Source of the DNA: JBBSOK01 sp965219125
Lineage (GTDB): Bacteria; Bacteroidota; Bacteroidia; Flavobacteriales; Flavobacteriaceae
Assembly: GCA_965219125.1 (NCBI GenBank)
Contig: CBDCMO010000002.1
Coordinates: forward strand, 2,046,001 to 2,110,000
DNA length: 64,000 nt
Reading direction: 5' to 3'
Part shown: in pieces, positions 44,413 through 53,729 of the stretch
Position numbering within the stretch: position 1 is the first letter of the stretch
How the letters are laid out: each line of letters opens with the position of its first letter
The notes under the pieces: model-generated
What the model was told of the DNA's origin: nothing
Seen by the model: only the letters and a program-made list of their open reading frames with translations
Databases searched by the model: none
Program-made: the position numbers and the translations under genes

Positions 44413-45477
44413 TTACTTGCTTTTTTCAGTATCAACTTCTTTAATTAAATAAACGTAAACTGGAAAATGATCGCTGTACCCGCCAGTAAAACCGTTGGCA
44501 AAACTTCTAAAAGGGTACCCTTTATATTGGCCGCGTGGGTTTGCGAGATAGGTTTTGTTGAAAATGCCGGCTTTGTATAATCTATAGGTTGAAAAATCTT
44601 TTTTGGTAAGTTCGGTACTCATTATAATTTGGTCAAACAAATTCCAACTATCTCGGTAAGCAAGGGTTCCCATTCCATCGGCAAACATTTCTTCCATTGG
44701 GTTGTAAAGTTCTTTCATTTCAAGCTTTTCGCGATTGGATTTTGTCTTCAAAATATCCTTTACACTTGGGCTTGTAGGATCATCATTTAAATCGCCCATT
44801 GTAATAATCTTTGCGTACGGATCTTCGCTAAAAATTGAATCGATTATAGATTTATTCAACTTTGCTGCCTTTATTCGTTTTGATCGGCTGCGTTCTTCAC
44901 CGCCACTTCTAGATGGCCAGTGATTAACGATTATACTAATTTTTTCGCCATCTAACATTCCCGTAACCAAAAGTTGATCTCTTGTGTAAACCCTTTTTGT
45001 TGGGTCATTATCTTCGTAAATAAGTAGTTCGTGTTTAGTTGTACTAGTTGGGTGAAAAAGCTTTTTTTGGTATAAAAGAGCAACATCAATCCCACGTCTA
45101 TCAGGAGAATCAAATTGAACTATCCCGTAATCTTTGCCAACCAAGGCTTTGTCATTCACCAAATCTTCCAATACACGGCGATTTTCTGTTTCAGCAACAC
45201 CAATAATTGCAGGTGAAGTTCCGGAAACATCCGCACCTATTTCAGAAATTACTTTCGCCATATTTTTAATTTTGGCGTTGTAAATGTCTTCTGTCCAATG
45301 GTCTTTGCCTTCTGGTGTACGATCATCGTCAAACGTAATGGGATCATCTTCAAAATCAAATAAATTTTCTACGTTATAAAAAGCTATTGTATTAACCTTG
45401 TACGTTTTCTTTTCTTGCGCATTTGATAATGAATAAGTTAAAATTAAAACAGGTAATAACCAACGTGTTATTTTCAT
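44413..45477 (-). CDS. Secreted endonuclease/exonuclease/phosphatase (EEP) family protein
   Basis: 354 residues with a signal peptide (MKITRWLLPVLILTYSLSNAQ). The EEP fold is seen from VNTIAFYNVENLFD, IIGVAETENRRVLEDLV, DSPDRRGIDVALLYQ, IIVNHWPSRSGGEERSRSKRI, IITMGDLNDDP and the final GGYSDHFPVYVYL (catalytic SDH). Metal-dependent phosphodiesterase, probably periplasmic or exported. A paralogue at 57819 lacks the signal peptide. It is divergent from a TonB-dependent receptor gene with 137 bases between, suggesting a joint role in using nucleic acid or phosphoester substrates (inference). Confidence 0.85.
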   Translation of the reverse strand: MKITRWLLPVLILTYSLSNAQEKKTYKVNTIAFYNVENLFDFEDDPITFDDDRTPEGKDHWTEDIYNAKIKNMAKVISEIGADVSGTSPAIIGVAETENRRVLEDLVNDKALVGKDYGIVQFDSPDRRGIDVALLYQKKLFHPTSTTKHELLIYEDNDPTKRVYTRDQLLVTGMLDGEKISIIVNHWPSRSGGEERSRSKRIKAAKLNKSIIDSIFSEDPYAKIITMGDLNDDPTSPSVKDILKTKSNREKLEMKELYNPMEEMFADGMGTLAYRDSWNLFDQIIMSTELTKKDFSTYRLYKAGIFNKTYLANPRGQYKGYPFRSFANGFTGGYSDHFPVYVYLIKEVDTEKSK

Positions 45478-45554
45478 TTTTAGGTTTTATATTATGTTTG
45501 TGTAAATAATTCTGCAATTGTGGCACCAAAAGTAGGAATTAAATGTAAAAAATG

Positions 45555-45562
45555 TAGATTTG
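45555..45562 (+). promoter_or_regulatory. Putative -7 box (TAGATTTG) of the TonB receptor gene
   Basis: TAnnTTTG element 52 bases before the receptor ATG, in the divergent region shared with the secreted EEP gene. Confidence 0.4.
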
Positions 45563-45614
45563 CACCGTTTTAATAATAAAAATTTAATCTAATAAACCAC
45601 AAATTATTTACAGA

Positions 45615-48386
45615 ATGAAAAAATTCATTGTAGTCTTTTGCATTGTTTTGCTAAGTAGTTTTTCGCTATTTGCGCAAAGTGCCACGGTAAAAGGAAAAGT
45701 TGTAGATAGCAACTCAACCGAGGTTGTCCCCGATGTAACAATCGGATTGGAAACTACTGTTTACACTACAACAACAGATGCCACAGGTATGTTTACGCTA
45801 AGCGGTGCGGATTTGCCTCTTGGCGAACAAGTGCTAACAGTAAGTAAGGATGGATATGTTGCACAACGCATTCAAATTACAATAGACGCGGGCCAAACCC
45901 TAAATCTAGGTTCAGTTTTGTTAGTTTTTGACTACACGGCTGTCGAAGCTCAAATTGGTGTTATCAGTCTTTCTGATAATGAACTAGATGAGGACGAAGG
46001 TAGCTCGAACAATGTTTCGGGCTTACTACAAGCATCTCGAGACGTGTTTTTAAACGCAGCTGCTTTTGATTTTAGCGCAACATTTTTTAGACCACGCGGG
46101 TACGATTCTGAAAACGGAAAAGTGTTAATAAACGGCATTGAAATGAACAAAATTTACGATGGTAGACCACAATGGGGAAACTGGGGCGGTTTAAACGATG
46201 TTCAACGAAACCAATTATTTTCAATGGGTCTCAAAGCTAATGATTATACTTTTGGTGATTTAGCAGGGACAACAAACATAAACATGCGTGCTTCAGATTA
46301 TAGAGAAGGTGGCCGTATAAGTTACGCTACATCCAACCGTAGCTATCGCGGCCGTGTAATGGGTTCTTACAGCAGCGGTTTATTGCCAACTGGTTGGGCT
46401 TATTCGGTTTTATTGGCTAGACGTTATGGAGATGAAGGCTATAACGATGGTACTTTATATGATGCAAATTCATTTTTCGCTTCCGTAGAAAAGAAACTTA
46501 GCGATAGCCACAGCTTAAACCTTACGGCGTTTTATACACCAAACCGTCGCGGTAAATCGTCACCAAACACCCAAGAGGTTGTAGATTTAAAAGGAATAAA
46601 ATACAACAGTTATTGGGGCGAGCAAGATGGCGAAATTAGAAACTCACGTATAAAGGAAGTTAAAGAACCAGTAGTAATGTTAAATCACTATTGGACTATT
46701 TCTGATAAAACCAGCCTAAACACAAACATTGGTTACCAATTTGGAAGTATTGGCAATAGCCGTTTAGGGTATGATAATGCACCAAACCCAGACCCAACGT
46801 ATTATCAACAATTACCTAGTTTCTTTTTGGCAAATCCAAATGGCCCAGATTTGGGCGGTGCATATACTGCGTTAAACGGTTTTGTTGAGGACGGACAGAT
46901 AGATTGGCAAAATATTTATGAAACTAACGTTTTCTTTGGTGGAACATCTCGCTACTATTTATACGAAGATAGAAATGATGACAACCAATTATCTGTTAAC
47001 ACAATCCTAGATCAAAAAATAAACGATAATATTACCATAAACGCTTCTTTAAATTACAAAAATTTAAAGTCGAAGAACTTTGCTAATTTGATTGATTTAT
47101 TAGGAGGAAATGGTTACTTAGACGTAGATACATTTAACCAAGGAACAGCGGCTCAAAATGATTTAAACAATCCAGATAGAATTGTTGGAGTAGATGATAC
47201 CTTTAAATACAATTACGAAATTGATGCAACAAAATATAACGGCTTTGTACAAGGTCAGTTTACTTATAATACTGTAGATTTTTATCTTGCCGCAAATGTT
47301 GGTAAAACAATGTATCAGCGTGACGGTCTATACAATAATGGTAGTTTTCCAAAAAATTCTTTTGGCCCAAGTGAAAAACTGGACTTCACAACCTATGGTG
47401 GAAAAGCAGGTTTAACGTACAAAATTTCAGGAAGACACGCGTTAGATTTCAACACAGCATATTTTACGGATGCACCAACCGTGCGTAACTCTTTCAGCAA
47501 TAGCCGTCAAAATAACGAGATTGTTGATGGGCTTACAGAACAAAAGAACTTAAATTTTGATGGTAGTTATATTTATCGTTCTTCAATTGTAAAAGCAAGA
47601 CTTACGGGTTATTACACAGAAACATCGGATGAGTCTGAAATTTCGTTTTACTATGCGGACGGTATTTCTTCAACAAATAGACAGGTGAGCAACGCCTTTG
47701 TACAAGAAGTTTTAAACGGTATTGACAAACAATATTTAGGGGGAGAATTTGGCATTGAAGCGCAAGTAACACCCACAATAAAATTGAAAGGTGCAGCAGC
47801 TTACGGTCAGTACACATATGCTAACAACCCAACCTTATATATAACTTCCAATGATGAAATAAGTAATGGTCCAAACCCGCAACGTTTAGATCTTGGCGAA
47901 GCGTACTTAAAAGATTACAAAATTGCCGGCGGACCACAACAGGCATACCAAGTAGGTTTTGAATATCGCGATCCAGATTTTTGGTGGGTTGGCGCAACGG
48001 CAAACTATTTCAATAATGCATATGTAGATATTGCCCCAATAACAAGAACCCAAAATTTGTATCTTGATAATGACCAAGTACCATTTAACGATTATGATCC
48101 TGAAATTGCTCGCCAATTATTAAAGCAGGAAAAGTTTGATGATTATATGTTGGTAAACGTTGTGGGTGGTAAGTCTTGGAAGATAAAAGATTACTACGTT
48201 GGTTTTTTCGCAACCATTAACAATATCTTTGATAAAGAATATAAAACAGGTGGTTTTGAACAAGCTAGAAGTGCAAACTACAGACAACTTGTTGAAGACA
48301 GTAATAATCCAAAACCAGTTTTTGGTCCAAAATATTTCTACGGAAATGGGACAACTTATTACCTTAACCTTTACGTAAGATTTTAA
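45615..48386 (+). CDS. TonB-dependent outer-membrane receptor with carboxypeptidase-like domain
   Basis: 923 residues. Signal peptide (MKKFIVVFCIVLLSSFSLFAQ), carboxypeptidase-regulatory-like domain (residues about 25-110: ATVKGKVVDSNSTEVVPDVTI), plug domain (FRPRGYDSENGKVLINGIEMNKIYDG) and a beta-barrel ending in YYLNLYVRF. It lacks the usual SusC N-terminal extension wording but has SusC-like size. It imports a large substrate with TonB energy. The next gene is a DUF5689 lipoprotein, 37 bases on, in the place where a SusD would sit. The substrate is unknown. Confidence 0.9.
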   Translation: MKKFIVVFCIVLLSSFSLFAQSATVKGKVVDSNSTEVVPDVTIGLETTVYTTTTDATGMFTLSGADLPLGEQVLTVSKDGYVAQRIQITIDAGQTLNLGSVLLVFDYTAVEAQIGVISLSDNELDEDEGSSNNVSGLLQASRDVFLNAAAFDFSATFFRPRGYDSENGKVLINGIEMNKIYDGRPQWGNWGGLNDVQRNQLFSMGLKANDYTFGDLAGTTNINMRASDYREGGRISYATSNRSYRGRVMGSYSSGLLPTGWAYSVLLARRYGDEGYNDGTLYDANSFFASVEKKLSDSHSLNLTAFYTPNRRGKSSPNTQEVVDLKGIKYNSYWGEQDGEIRNSRIKEVKEPVVMLNHYWTISDKTSLNTNIGYQFGSIGNSRLGYDNAPNPDPTYYQQLPSFFLANPNGPDLGGAYTALNGFVEDGQIDWQNIYETNVFFGGTSRYYLYEDRNDDNQLSVNTILDQKINDNITINASLNYKNLKSKNFANLIDLLGGNGYLDVDTFNQGTAAQNDLNNPDRIVGVDDTFKYNYEIDATKYNGFVQGQFTYNTVDFYLAANVGKTMYQRDGLYNNGSFPKNSFGPSEKLDFTTYGGKAGLTYKISGRHALDFNTAYFTDAPTVRNSFSNSRQNNEIVDGLTEQKNLNFDGSYIYRSSIVKARLTGYYTETSDESEISFYYADGISSTNRQVSNAFVQEVLNGIDKQYLGGEFGIEAQVTPTIKLKGAAAYGQYTYANNPTLYITSNDEISNGPNPQRLDLGEAYLKDYKIAGGPQQAYQVGFEYRDPDFWWVGATANYFNNAYVDIAPITRTQNLYLDNDQVPFNDYDPEIARQLLKQEKFDDYMLVNVVGGKSWKIKDYYVGFFATINNIFDKEYKTGGFEQARSANYRQLVEDSNNPKPVFGPKYFYGNGTTYYLNLYVRF

Positions 48387-48423
48387 TAAAAAATAAAAGA
48401 AACAAATTTTAATATTTAAACAG

Positions 48424-49800
48424 ATGAAAAATTTTAAGAACATCAAATTTCTACCCTTCCTTTTTATTGTAGGGCTTATTGTTACTTCTTGTGTGCAAGA
48501 TGACGAATTCTCGTTACCGGAAATTAGTACTGTCGAGCCAGATATCACAACCAACTTGGATATTGCAACAGTAAAAAGTATTTACGGTGGGTTTGAACCA
48601 CAACAAATAGTTGCAGGCGACGGTTCAAACAGAGAGCTTTATATAGAAGCTTACGTTATCTCCAGCGATCAAACAGGCAATTACTTTAAACAGTTAATCA
48701 TTCAAGATAAACCCGAAAATCCAACAGCGGGGATTGCTATTAGTACAGAAGCTACAGATTTATATACCAAGTTTGAGCCAGGAAGAAAAATTTACTTTAG
48801 AGTAGATGGACTTTATGTTGGCGAATTTGCAGGATTACCAACAATTGGAACACAAAATGGAGCTGAAGTTGGACGAATTGGAGCAATTGAATTTGAAAAC
48901 CGTATTTTCCGATCATTGGATAGCGCGGAACTTGTTCCAACAGTTGTAACTATCAATCAAGCGTTAACCAATCCAAATTTACTTAGTACACTTGTTCAAT
49001 TTCAAAATGTGCAATTTCCAGATAACTTAGCAGGAAATACCTATGGCGAATGCGGAAGTACATTTGGGGTAAATAGAAATGTTGAAGATTGTGATGATAA
49101 TACAATCACCTTACGTAACAGTGGTTTCGCAGACTTCACGTGTACTTTATTGCCTGGCAGAAATGGTAATTTAACAGCAATCGTAAGTACTTTTAATGCG
49201 ACTATCCAATTATTTATTAGAGATACAGACGATGTTCAATTTAATGGAGATCGTTGCGAAGGTGATATTATCATAGTTGGCACTGTAGAGCTTCCATTTT
49301 CTGAGGATTTTGAAGCTCAACCATCAGGTACTGGTGAAACGGTAAATATCCCAGGTTGGACAAACGTAAACGTAAATGGTGGCGCACGCACTTATGAGGT
49401 ACGTGAGTTTAGCTCAAACAAATATGCACAAACATCTGCCTTCAACAGTAGTGAAAATCCATTTGAAGTTTGGTTGGTTACGCCAGGTATTAACTTACCA
49501 ACAGGTAGCACGCCAACACTTAATTTTGATACAAATGATGGGTTTAATAATGGCGCCGCATTAACTGTATCAGTTTCTACAGATTATACGGGAGACGTTG
49601 CTACAGCTACTTGGACAAACATTACAGCAACTATTTCCTCTGGAAATACTTCAGGTTACGGCACAAGTTTTACCAACAGCGGCGATATTGACTTAACAGC
49701 CTACGCGGGACAAGCAGTATATGTTAGATTTAAATATGCTGGGTCAAGTTCAGGAGTTACTACAACCTATCAAATTGATAATGTGTCTGTAACGGACTAA
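48424..49800 (+). CDS. DUF5689 lipoprotein with choice-of-anchor J-like C-terminal domain
   Basis: 458 residues. Lipobox VGLIVTSCVQDDEF. DUF5689 region (about residues 40-280): ATVKSIYGGFEPQQIVAGDGSNRELYIEAYVISSDQTGNYFKQLIIQDKPENPTAGIAI, with an OB-fold-like pattern. The C-terminal part (about 290-458: LPFSEDFEAQPSGTGETVNIPGWTNVNVNGG ... VYVRFKYAGSS) is a jelly-roll carbohydrate-binding-like module. Probably the surface partner of the TonB receptor upstream. A terminator follows. Confidence 0.85.
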   Translation: MKNFKNIKFLPFLFIVGLIVTSCVQDDEFSLPEISTVEPDITTNLDIATVKSIYGGFEPQQIVAGDGSNRELYIEAYVISSDQTGNYFKQLIIQDKPENPTAGIAISTEATDLYTKFEPGRKIYFRVDGLYVGEFAGLPTIGTQNGAEVGRIGAIEFENRIFRSLDSAELVPTVVTINQALTNPNLLSTLVQFQNVQFPDNLAGNTYGECGSTFGVNRNVEDCDDNTITLRNSGFADFTCTLLPGRNGNLTAIVSTFNATIQLFIRDTDDVQFNGDRCEGDIIIVGTVELPFSEDFEAQPSGTGETVNIPGWTNVNVNGGARTYEVREFSSNKYAQTSAFNSSENPFEVWLVTPGINLPTGSTPTLNFDTNDGFNNGAALTVSVSTDYTGDVATATWTNITATISSGNTSGYGTSFTNSGDIDLTAYAGQAVYVRFKYAGSSSGVTTTYQIDNVSVTD

Positions 49801-49822
49801 ATATTAATTTTAATTACATATA

Positions 49823-49859
49823 AAAAAAGGCTTTCCAATTTTTGAGAGCCTTTTTTTTT
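49823..49859 (+). terminator. Terminator after the receptor/lipoprotein operon
   Basis: AAAAAGGCTTTC / GAGAGCCTTTTT stem with one G-U pair and a T9 tail. Confidence 0.85.
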
Positions 49860-49980
49860 ATTTTAATATGATTAGTAATTTCAACGAATCCTTAATAATA
49901 GTTAAACAAATTTAGACCTACTTTAAGCTTGACTTTACTAGCTTATTTAAGACGATCAAGCCCTATCTTTTGTAAATATA

Positions 49981-50346
49981 TTATTCTACTGCATAATATA
50001 AATGGCAGTTATCATCCATTAGAATAGTGAGCGTATGTAATTCACAAAAATCTACATTGGTAAATTCTATAGCATTTTGATTATCATCGGCAATACGAAC
50101 GTCATAGGCGCAAAGGGTATAGTCATCAATCGGAATGCTTACAGCTACTTTGGCATTATCTTTAAATCTATCGTACGGAATAATATCGTCTCCCCAATTG
50201 TTTTGGTTAGTATCCGTTACGTAAACTCCGTACAGATTAAGGCCTGTGTGGTTTACAATGTCAAAATTCAATTCATAATTTTGGGCGAACATTGAGCTTG
50301 TAAAAAATAATGATAGTAACAACGCAAAAAAAGTATATATTTTCAT
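49981..50346 (-). CDS. Small secreted beta-rich protein
   Basis: 121 residues with a signal peptide (MKIYTFFALLLSLFFTSSMFAQ). The mature part has the recurring pattern NHTGLNLYGVYVTDTNQNNWGDDII ... YDVRIADDNQNAIEFTNVDFCELHTLTI. This wording (TG-x-x-(I/L)-x-x-(I/V)-Y, WGxD) occurs in small exported proteins of several phyla that are often mislabelled as argininosuccinate lyase. I know of no assigned function. It is isolated between two non-coding stretches. Confidence 0.7.
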   Translation of the reverse strand: MKIYTFFALLLSLFFTSSMFAQNYELNFDIVNHTGLNLYGVYVTDTNQNNWGDDIIPYDRFKDNAKVAVSIPIDDYTLCAYDVRIADDNQNAIEFTNVDFCELHTLTILMDDNCHLYYAVE

Positions 50347-50715
50347 AAAGATTAAGTTAGTTTTCGGCTACTTTAAAAGCTTTTCGCCATCCGCTTTAGT
50401 TGGAATCTATATTAAATGAAAGCAAAAAATCAATTGAATAATATCTTTAACTCATTCATTTTTAAAAAGTTAATGGTGGATTATTAGTTTTGGAGGATAT
50501 AGTTTTTAAAGAACAGTATTCTTTTTACAGATTGTAAAAAGAGAAGATGAATGCTAAGAATGATAATAGAATTAAAAAAGAGTGGAATATTATAGACTTG
50601 AATTAAATAACAATACGAAAAAATTTCAATGTTTAATTACATATTTGAAGCATTAGGTTTATTATTTTTTTAATTCGTCCTTCAATTTTATTATTAAGAA
50701 TTTCACTAAAAAACA
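50347..50715. other. Non-coding AT-rich interval
   Basis: No ORF with coding character on either strand. It contains a perfect 8-bp hairpin (CTTTTTAC / GTAAAAAG, 50521-50541) and otherwise low-complexity A/T. Nothing else was recognised. Confidence 0.6.
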
Positions 50716-50753
50716 AAAACCGCCACCACCCAAAATAGGCTGGCAGCGATTTT
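50716..50753 (-). terminator. Terminator of the OmpA/PorP/adhesin group
   Basis: Read on the minus strand, an imperfect stem (GCTGCCAGCC with GGTGGTGGCGG) is followed by TTTTTGTTTTTT. A second small hairpin (ATCACTT / AAGTGAT) lies just ahead at 50753-50777. Confidence 0.55.
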
Positions 50754-50785
50754 ATCACTTGGTTGGTTAGTAAGTGATATTACTA

Positions 50786-52678
50786 TTATTCCTTTTTAAC
50801 GATTATAAAGTCTGAACGTCTATTTTTCTGAAATTGCTCTTCTGTGCAGTTTTCGCCGCAATCTACAAGTGGATGAGATTCGCCAAAACCTTGACCGCTT
50901 ATTCTGCTTTGTGTTATACCTTTACTTATAACATATTGTACGGTGCTTTGTGCGCGTCTTTCTGAAAGATCCATATTATAATCATCAGTGCCTCTATTAT
51001 CTGTATGGCCTTCAACTTTAATAACCATATTTGGGTATTTCTTCATGATAGCAACCAACTTGTCAAGCTCAAATGCGGCTTGCGGTTTAATGTTGCTCTT
51101 ATCGAAATCGAACAGAATTGTGTTTAGAACAACTTTATCGTCAACAATTATATCTTCAATTGGCTTTAAACCTATTGTAGTATTAGCTTTTGGTCCTTTT
51201 GAACCTTCAACAATAACTTGATTACTTTCAAAATCATCCATAAAAGCCTTTGCAACAAGTTTTTGGTCGCAGCCTGTTGTGAATTGTACGCTACCATTTG
51301 CGTCGGCAGTCTTGCTTTCCAATTTGTTATCTTGATTATCATATAACTCAACTCTTGCACCTCCAATTGGATCGTTTGTATATTGATTTCGAACTTGAAC
51401 CGCCAATAAAACCTCACATATTTGCGCGGCTTTAACTTTATAAATATCGTCGCTTCCCATTCCGCCTGGTCTATTTGAGGAAACAAAACCTTCACCGGTT
51501 GTACTGTTGTAGGTAAATGCAAAATCGTCATCGGTGGTGTTTATGCCGCCGCCCATATTTGATGGTTTTTCAAAACCACTTTCACTTGCTTTGGCCATAA
51601 AGACATCCAAACCACCTAGCCCTAATTGCCCATCGCTGGAAAAATAAAGCGTACCGCTTGCATCTACATATGGGAAAACTTCTTTGCCTTCAGTATTTAT
51701 ATTGTCGCCCAAACTTGTTGGAGTTCCAAATCCGCCACTTTTTGTAACTGAAACCATATAGATATCGCTCATTCCTTTTCCGCCCGGCTTATCGCTTGTA
51801 AAGTATAATGTATTTCCGTCTGCACTTAGAGCAGGATGCCCTGTGGAGTATTCGCTATTATCAAAAGGGACTTTTTGTATATCTTTCCATTCGCCATTAA
51901 CATTTGTTGCATAGTAAATGTTAATTTGGTTTATGCCGTTATCACTTTTGTCATATTTTCCGCGATAATAATCATTACGGTCAAAATACATTCTTTTACC
52001 ATCCGCAGTTATTGCAACTGTACTTTCGTGATATTTTGTATTTACATCGCCCTTCACTTTTGTGGCTTCTTGCATTGTCCCGCCACTCATTGTCATTTTA
52101 TAAATATCTAAATACGGCTCATCATTCCACCCATAATTTTTACCGGATGTATTTCTAGCAGTAGAAAAATAAATATCGTTGCCAGCCATTGTCCCTCCAA
52201 AATCTGAAAATTTCGAGTTAAGACCTTCCATTTTAGAAACAGCATATTTATCTTTATTCTCGCCCATTACCATTGGTATGTAGTTTGGGTTTTTCATAAA
52301 ATCTACAGCGCGAGAATCTGCAGGTTTCATTTTTGAGAAATTCTGCATCCACGTATTATATTCCGGATAATTACCGTTTGCCTTTAATGTTTGGGCGTAA
52401 TTATAAACGGTTTCTGAATCGGCTTTTTTATTTGCTACAACACGTTTGTAGTTGGCTTCGGCATTTTTTGTATCGTTTATAAAATAATAGCTATTGCCCA
52501 ATTGCTCGTAAACGTAATCGCTCGTATTTCCGTTTGAGATTAGTTTTTGGTATGCTTCGGCAGCATCTACATATTTTAACCGTTCGTAAAGCTTGTCGGC
52601 TTTTTTTGTTGAAGCGTCTTGTGCGTAAACAAACGTAGTACAAACCGAAAGTAGTAATAAGAAGGTAATTTTTTTCAT
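50786..52678 (-). CDS. OmpA-family protein with TPR and beta-propeller-like (PD40) regions
   Basis: 630 residues. Signal peptide, TPR-like helices (residues 20-110: ADKLYERLKYVDAAEAYQKLI), WD40/PD40 beta-propeller motifs (HESTVAITADGKRMYFDRNDY; GHPALSADGNTLYFTSDKPGGKGMSDIYMV) and a regulatory-like beta domain (about 410-490). A C-terminal OmpA peptidoglycan-binding domain has LFDFDKSNIKP, VIKVEGHTDNRGTDDYNMDLSERRAQSTVQYV. The architecture equals PorE-like T9SS-associated proteins. It is downstream of PorP/SprF in the same direction (37-base gap), the usual pairing. Confidence 0.88.
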   Translation of the reverse strand: MKKITFLLLLSVCTTFVYAQDASTKKADKLYERLKYVDAAEAYQKLISNGNTSDYVYEQLGNSYYFINDTKNAEANYKRVVANKKADSETVYNYAQTLKANGNYPEYNTWMQNFSKMKPADSRAVDFMKNPNYIPMVMGENKDKYAVSKMEGLNSKFSDFGGTMAGNDIYFSTARNTSGKNYGWNDEPYLDIYKMTMSGGTMQEATKVKGDVNTKYHESTVAITADGKRMYFDRNDYYRGKYDKSDNGINQINIYYATNVNGEWKDIQKVPFDNSEYSTGHPALSADGNTLYFTSDKPGGKGMSDIYMVSVTKSGGFGTPTSLGDNINTEGKEVFPYVDASGTLYFSSDGQLGLGGLDVFMAKASESGFEKPSNMGGGINTTDDDFAFTYNSTTGEGFVSSNRPGGMGSDDIYKVKAAQICEVLLAVQVRNQYTNDPIGGARVELYDNQDNKLESKTADANGSVQFTTGCDQKLVAKAFMDDFESNQVIVEGSKGPKANTTIGLKPIEDIIVDDKVVLNTILFDFDKSNIKPQAAFELDKLVAIMKKYPNMVIKVEGHTDNRGTDDYNMDLSERRAQSTVQYVISKGITQSRISGQGFGESHPLVDCGENCTEEQFQKNRRSDFIIVKKE

Positions 52679-52715
52679 CGTTAGTTCTTTATATTTTAAT
52701 AGTTCGGTTTATATT

Positions 52716-53630
52716 TTAGAAGAATCTAGGTGAACGTAATACACGTGTTTTGAAGAAAACATCGAAGGTTATAATTACTTCGTGAGAAGCTGGACCAATT
52801 GTTTTTATGTCTGAAACTACGTGATCATAAGCGTAACCAATCCGAATGTTCGGGGTTACCTGAAAACCTACCAAACCACTAAAGGAATCATCTAAACGAT
52901 AGGAAGCACCAATTTCAAACCTATCATAAAATAAGGCGTTTACGTTTGCATCAAAAGAAACGGGCGCATCAAATGCAGATTTAACCAAAACTGATGGCTT
53001 CAATTTAAAATTGTCCGAAACTTGAAAAATGTAACCGGCAGTCGCAAAATAATGATTGGTTTCTGAACCATATTTTAAGCCGTTTTCATCTAAATGAACA
53101 GATTTTAAAAGGTTTGGAACTGAAGCGCCTATATACCAACTATCTGAATAGAAAAAGGCGCCCGCACCAATATTTGGATAGGTATTATTTACATCTTGAG
53201 AGAAAAATGGATCATTTGGATCTTGAAGGAGTAAGTTCGTTAAACCAATATCCTGAAAGGTTGCTCCAGCTTTTATACCTAACGCTAACTTTGTATTTGT
53301 TCCAGTTTGAATGGTATAACTAAAATCTGCAAAGACATTCGTTTCTTTTACGGGGCCAACTTCATCTTTAATGGCAGAAAGGCCTAGTCCCACATTATTT
53401 CCAACAGGCGAATGTGCTGAAAAGGTGTAGGTTTCTGGCGCGCCATCCAGCCCAGACCACTGTCTGCGATACAAAGCGGTAACAGACAGGCTTTCTTTTG
53501 AACCCGCATACGCAGGATTCACCACATTCATATTATACATGTATTGGGTGTACTGCGGATCTTGCTGCGCGGTTACGTCTTGAAAGAGCAAAACAACTAT
53601 AACAATTGTTAGTAGGTATATATGTTTCAT
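52716..53630 (-). CDS. PorP/SprF family type IX secretion membrane protein
   Basis: 304 residues. Signal peptide (MKHIYLLTIVIVVLLFQDVTAQ), then the family hallmark QDPQYTQYMYNMNVVNPAYAGSKESLSVTALYRRQWSGLDGAPETYTFSAHSPV and beta-barrel strands to the C-terminal aromatic residue (PRFF). Family knowledge: SprF-like proteins help export or attach a partner adhesin encoded beside them. The partner here is the 1330-residue protein upstream. Confidence 0.93.
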   Translation of the reverse strand: MKHIYLLTIVIVVLLFQDVTAQQDPQYTQYMYNMNVVNPAYAGSKESLSVTALYRRQWSGLDGAPETYTFSAHSPVGNNVGLGLSAIKDEVGPVKETNVFADFSYTIQTGTNTKLALGIKAGATFQDIGLTNLLLQDPNDPFFSQDVNNTYPNIGAGAFFYSDSWYIGASVPNLLKSVHLDENGLKYGSETNHYFATAGYIFQVSDNFKLKPSVLVKSAFDAPVSFDANVNALFYDRFEIGASYRLDDSFSGLVGFQVTPNIRIGYAYDHVVSDIKTIGPASHEVIITFDVFFKTRVLRSPRFF

Positions 53631-53729
53631 ATTAGTTTAGGTATAGTTTTGTAATTGAAAATATAAACCATCCGAATAAGTTGCTTTTTAGTCACTTTTA
53701 TAATGAATGGTTTATATTTTAATAAGTTT

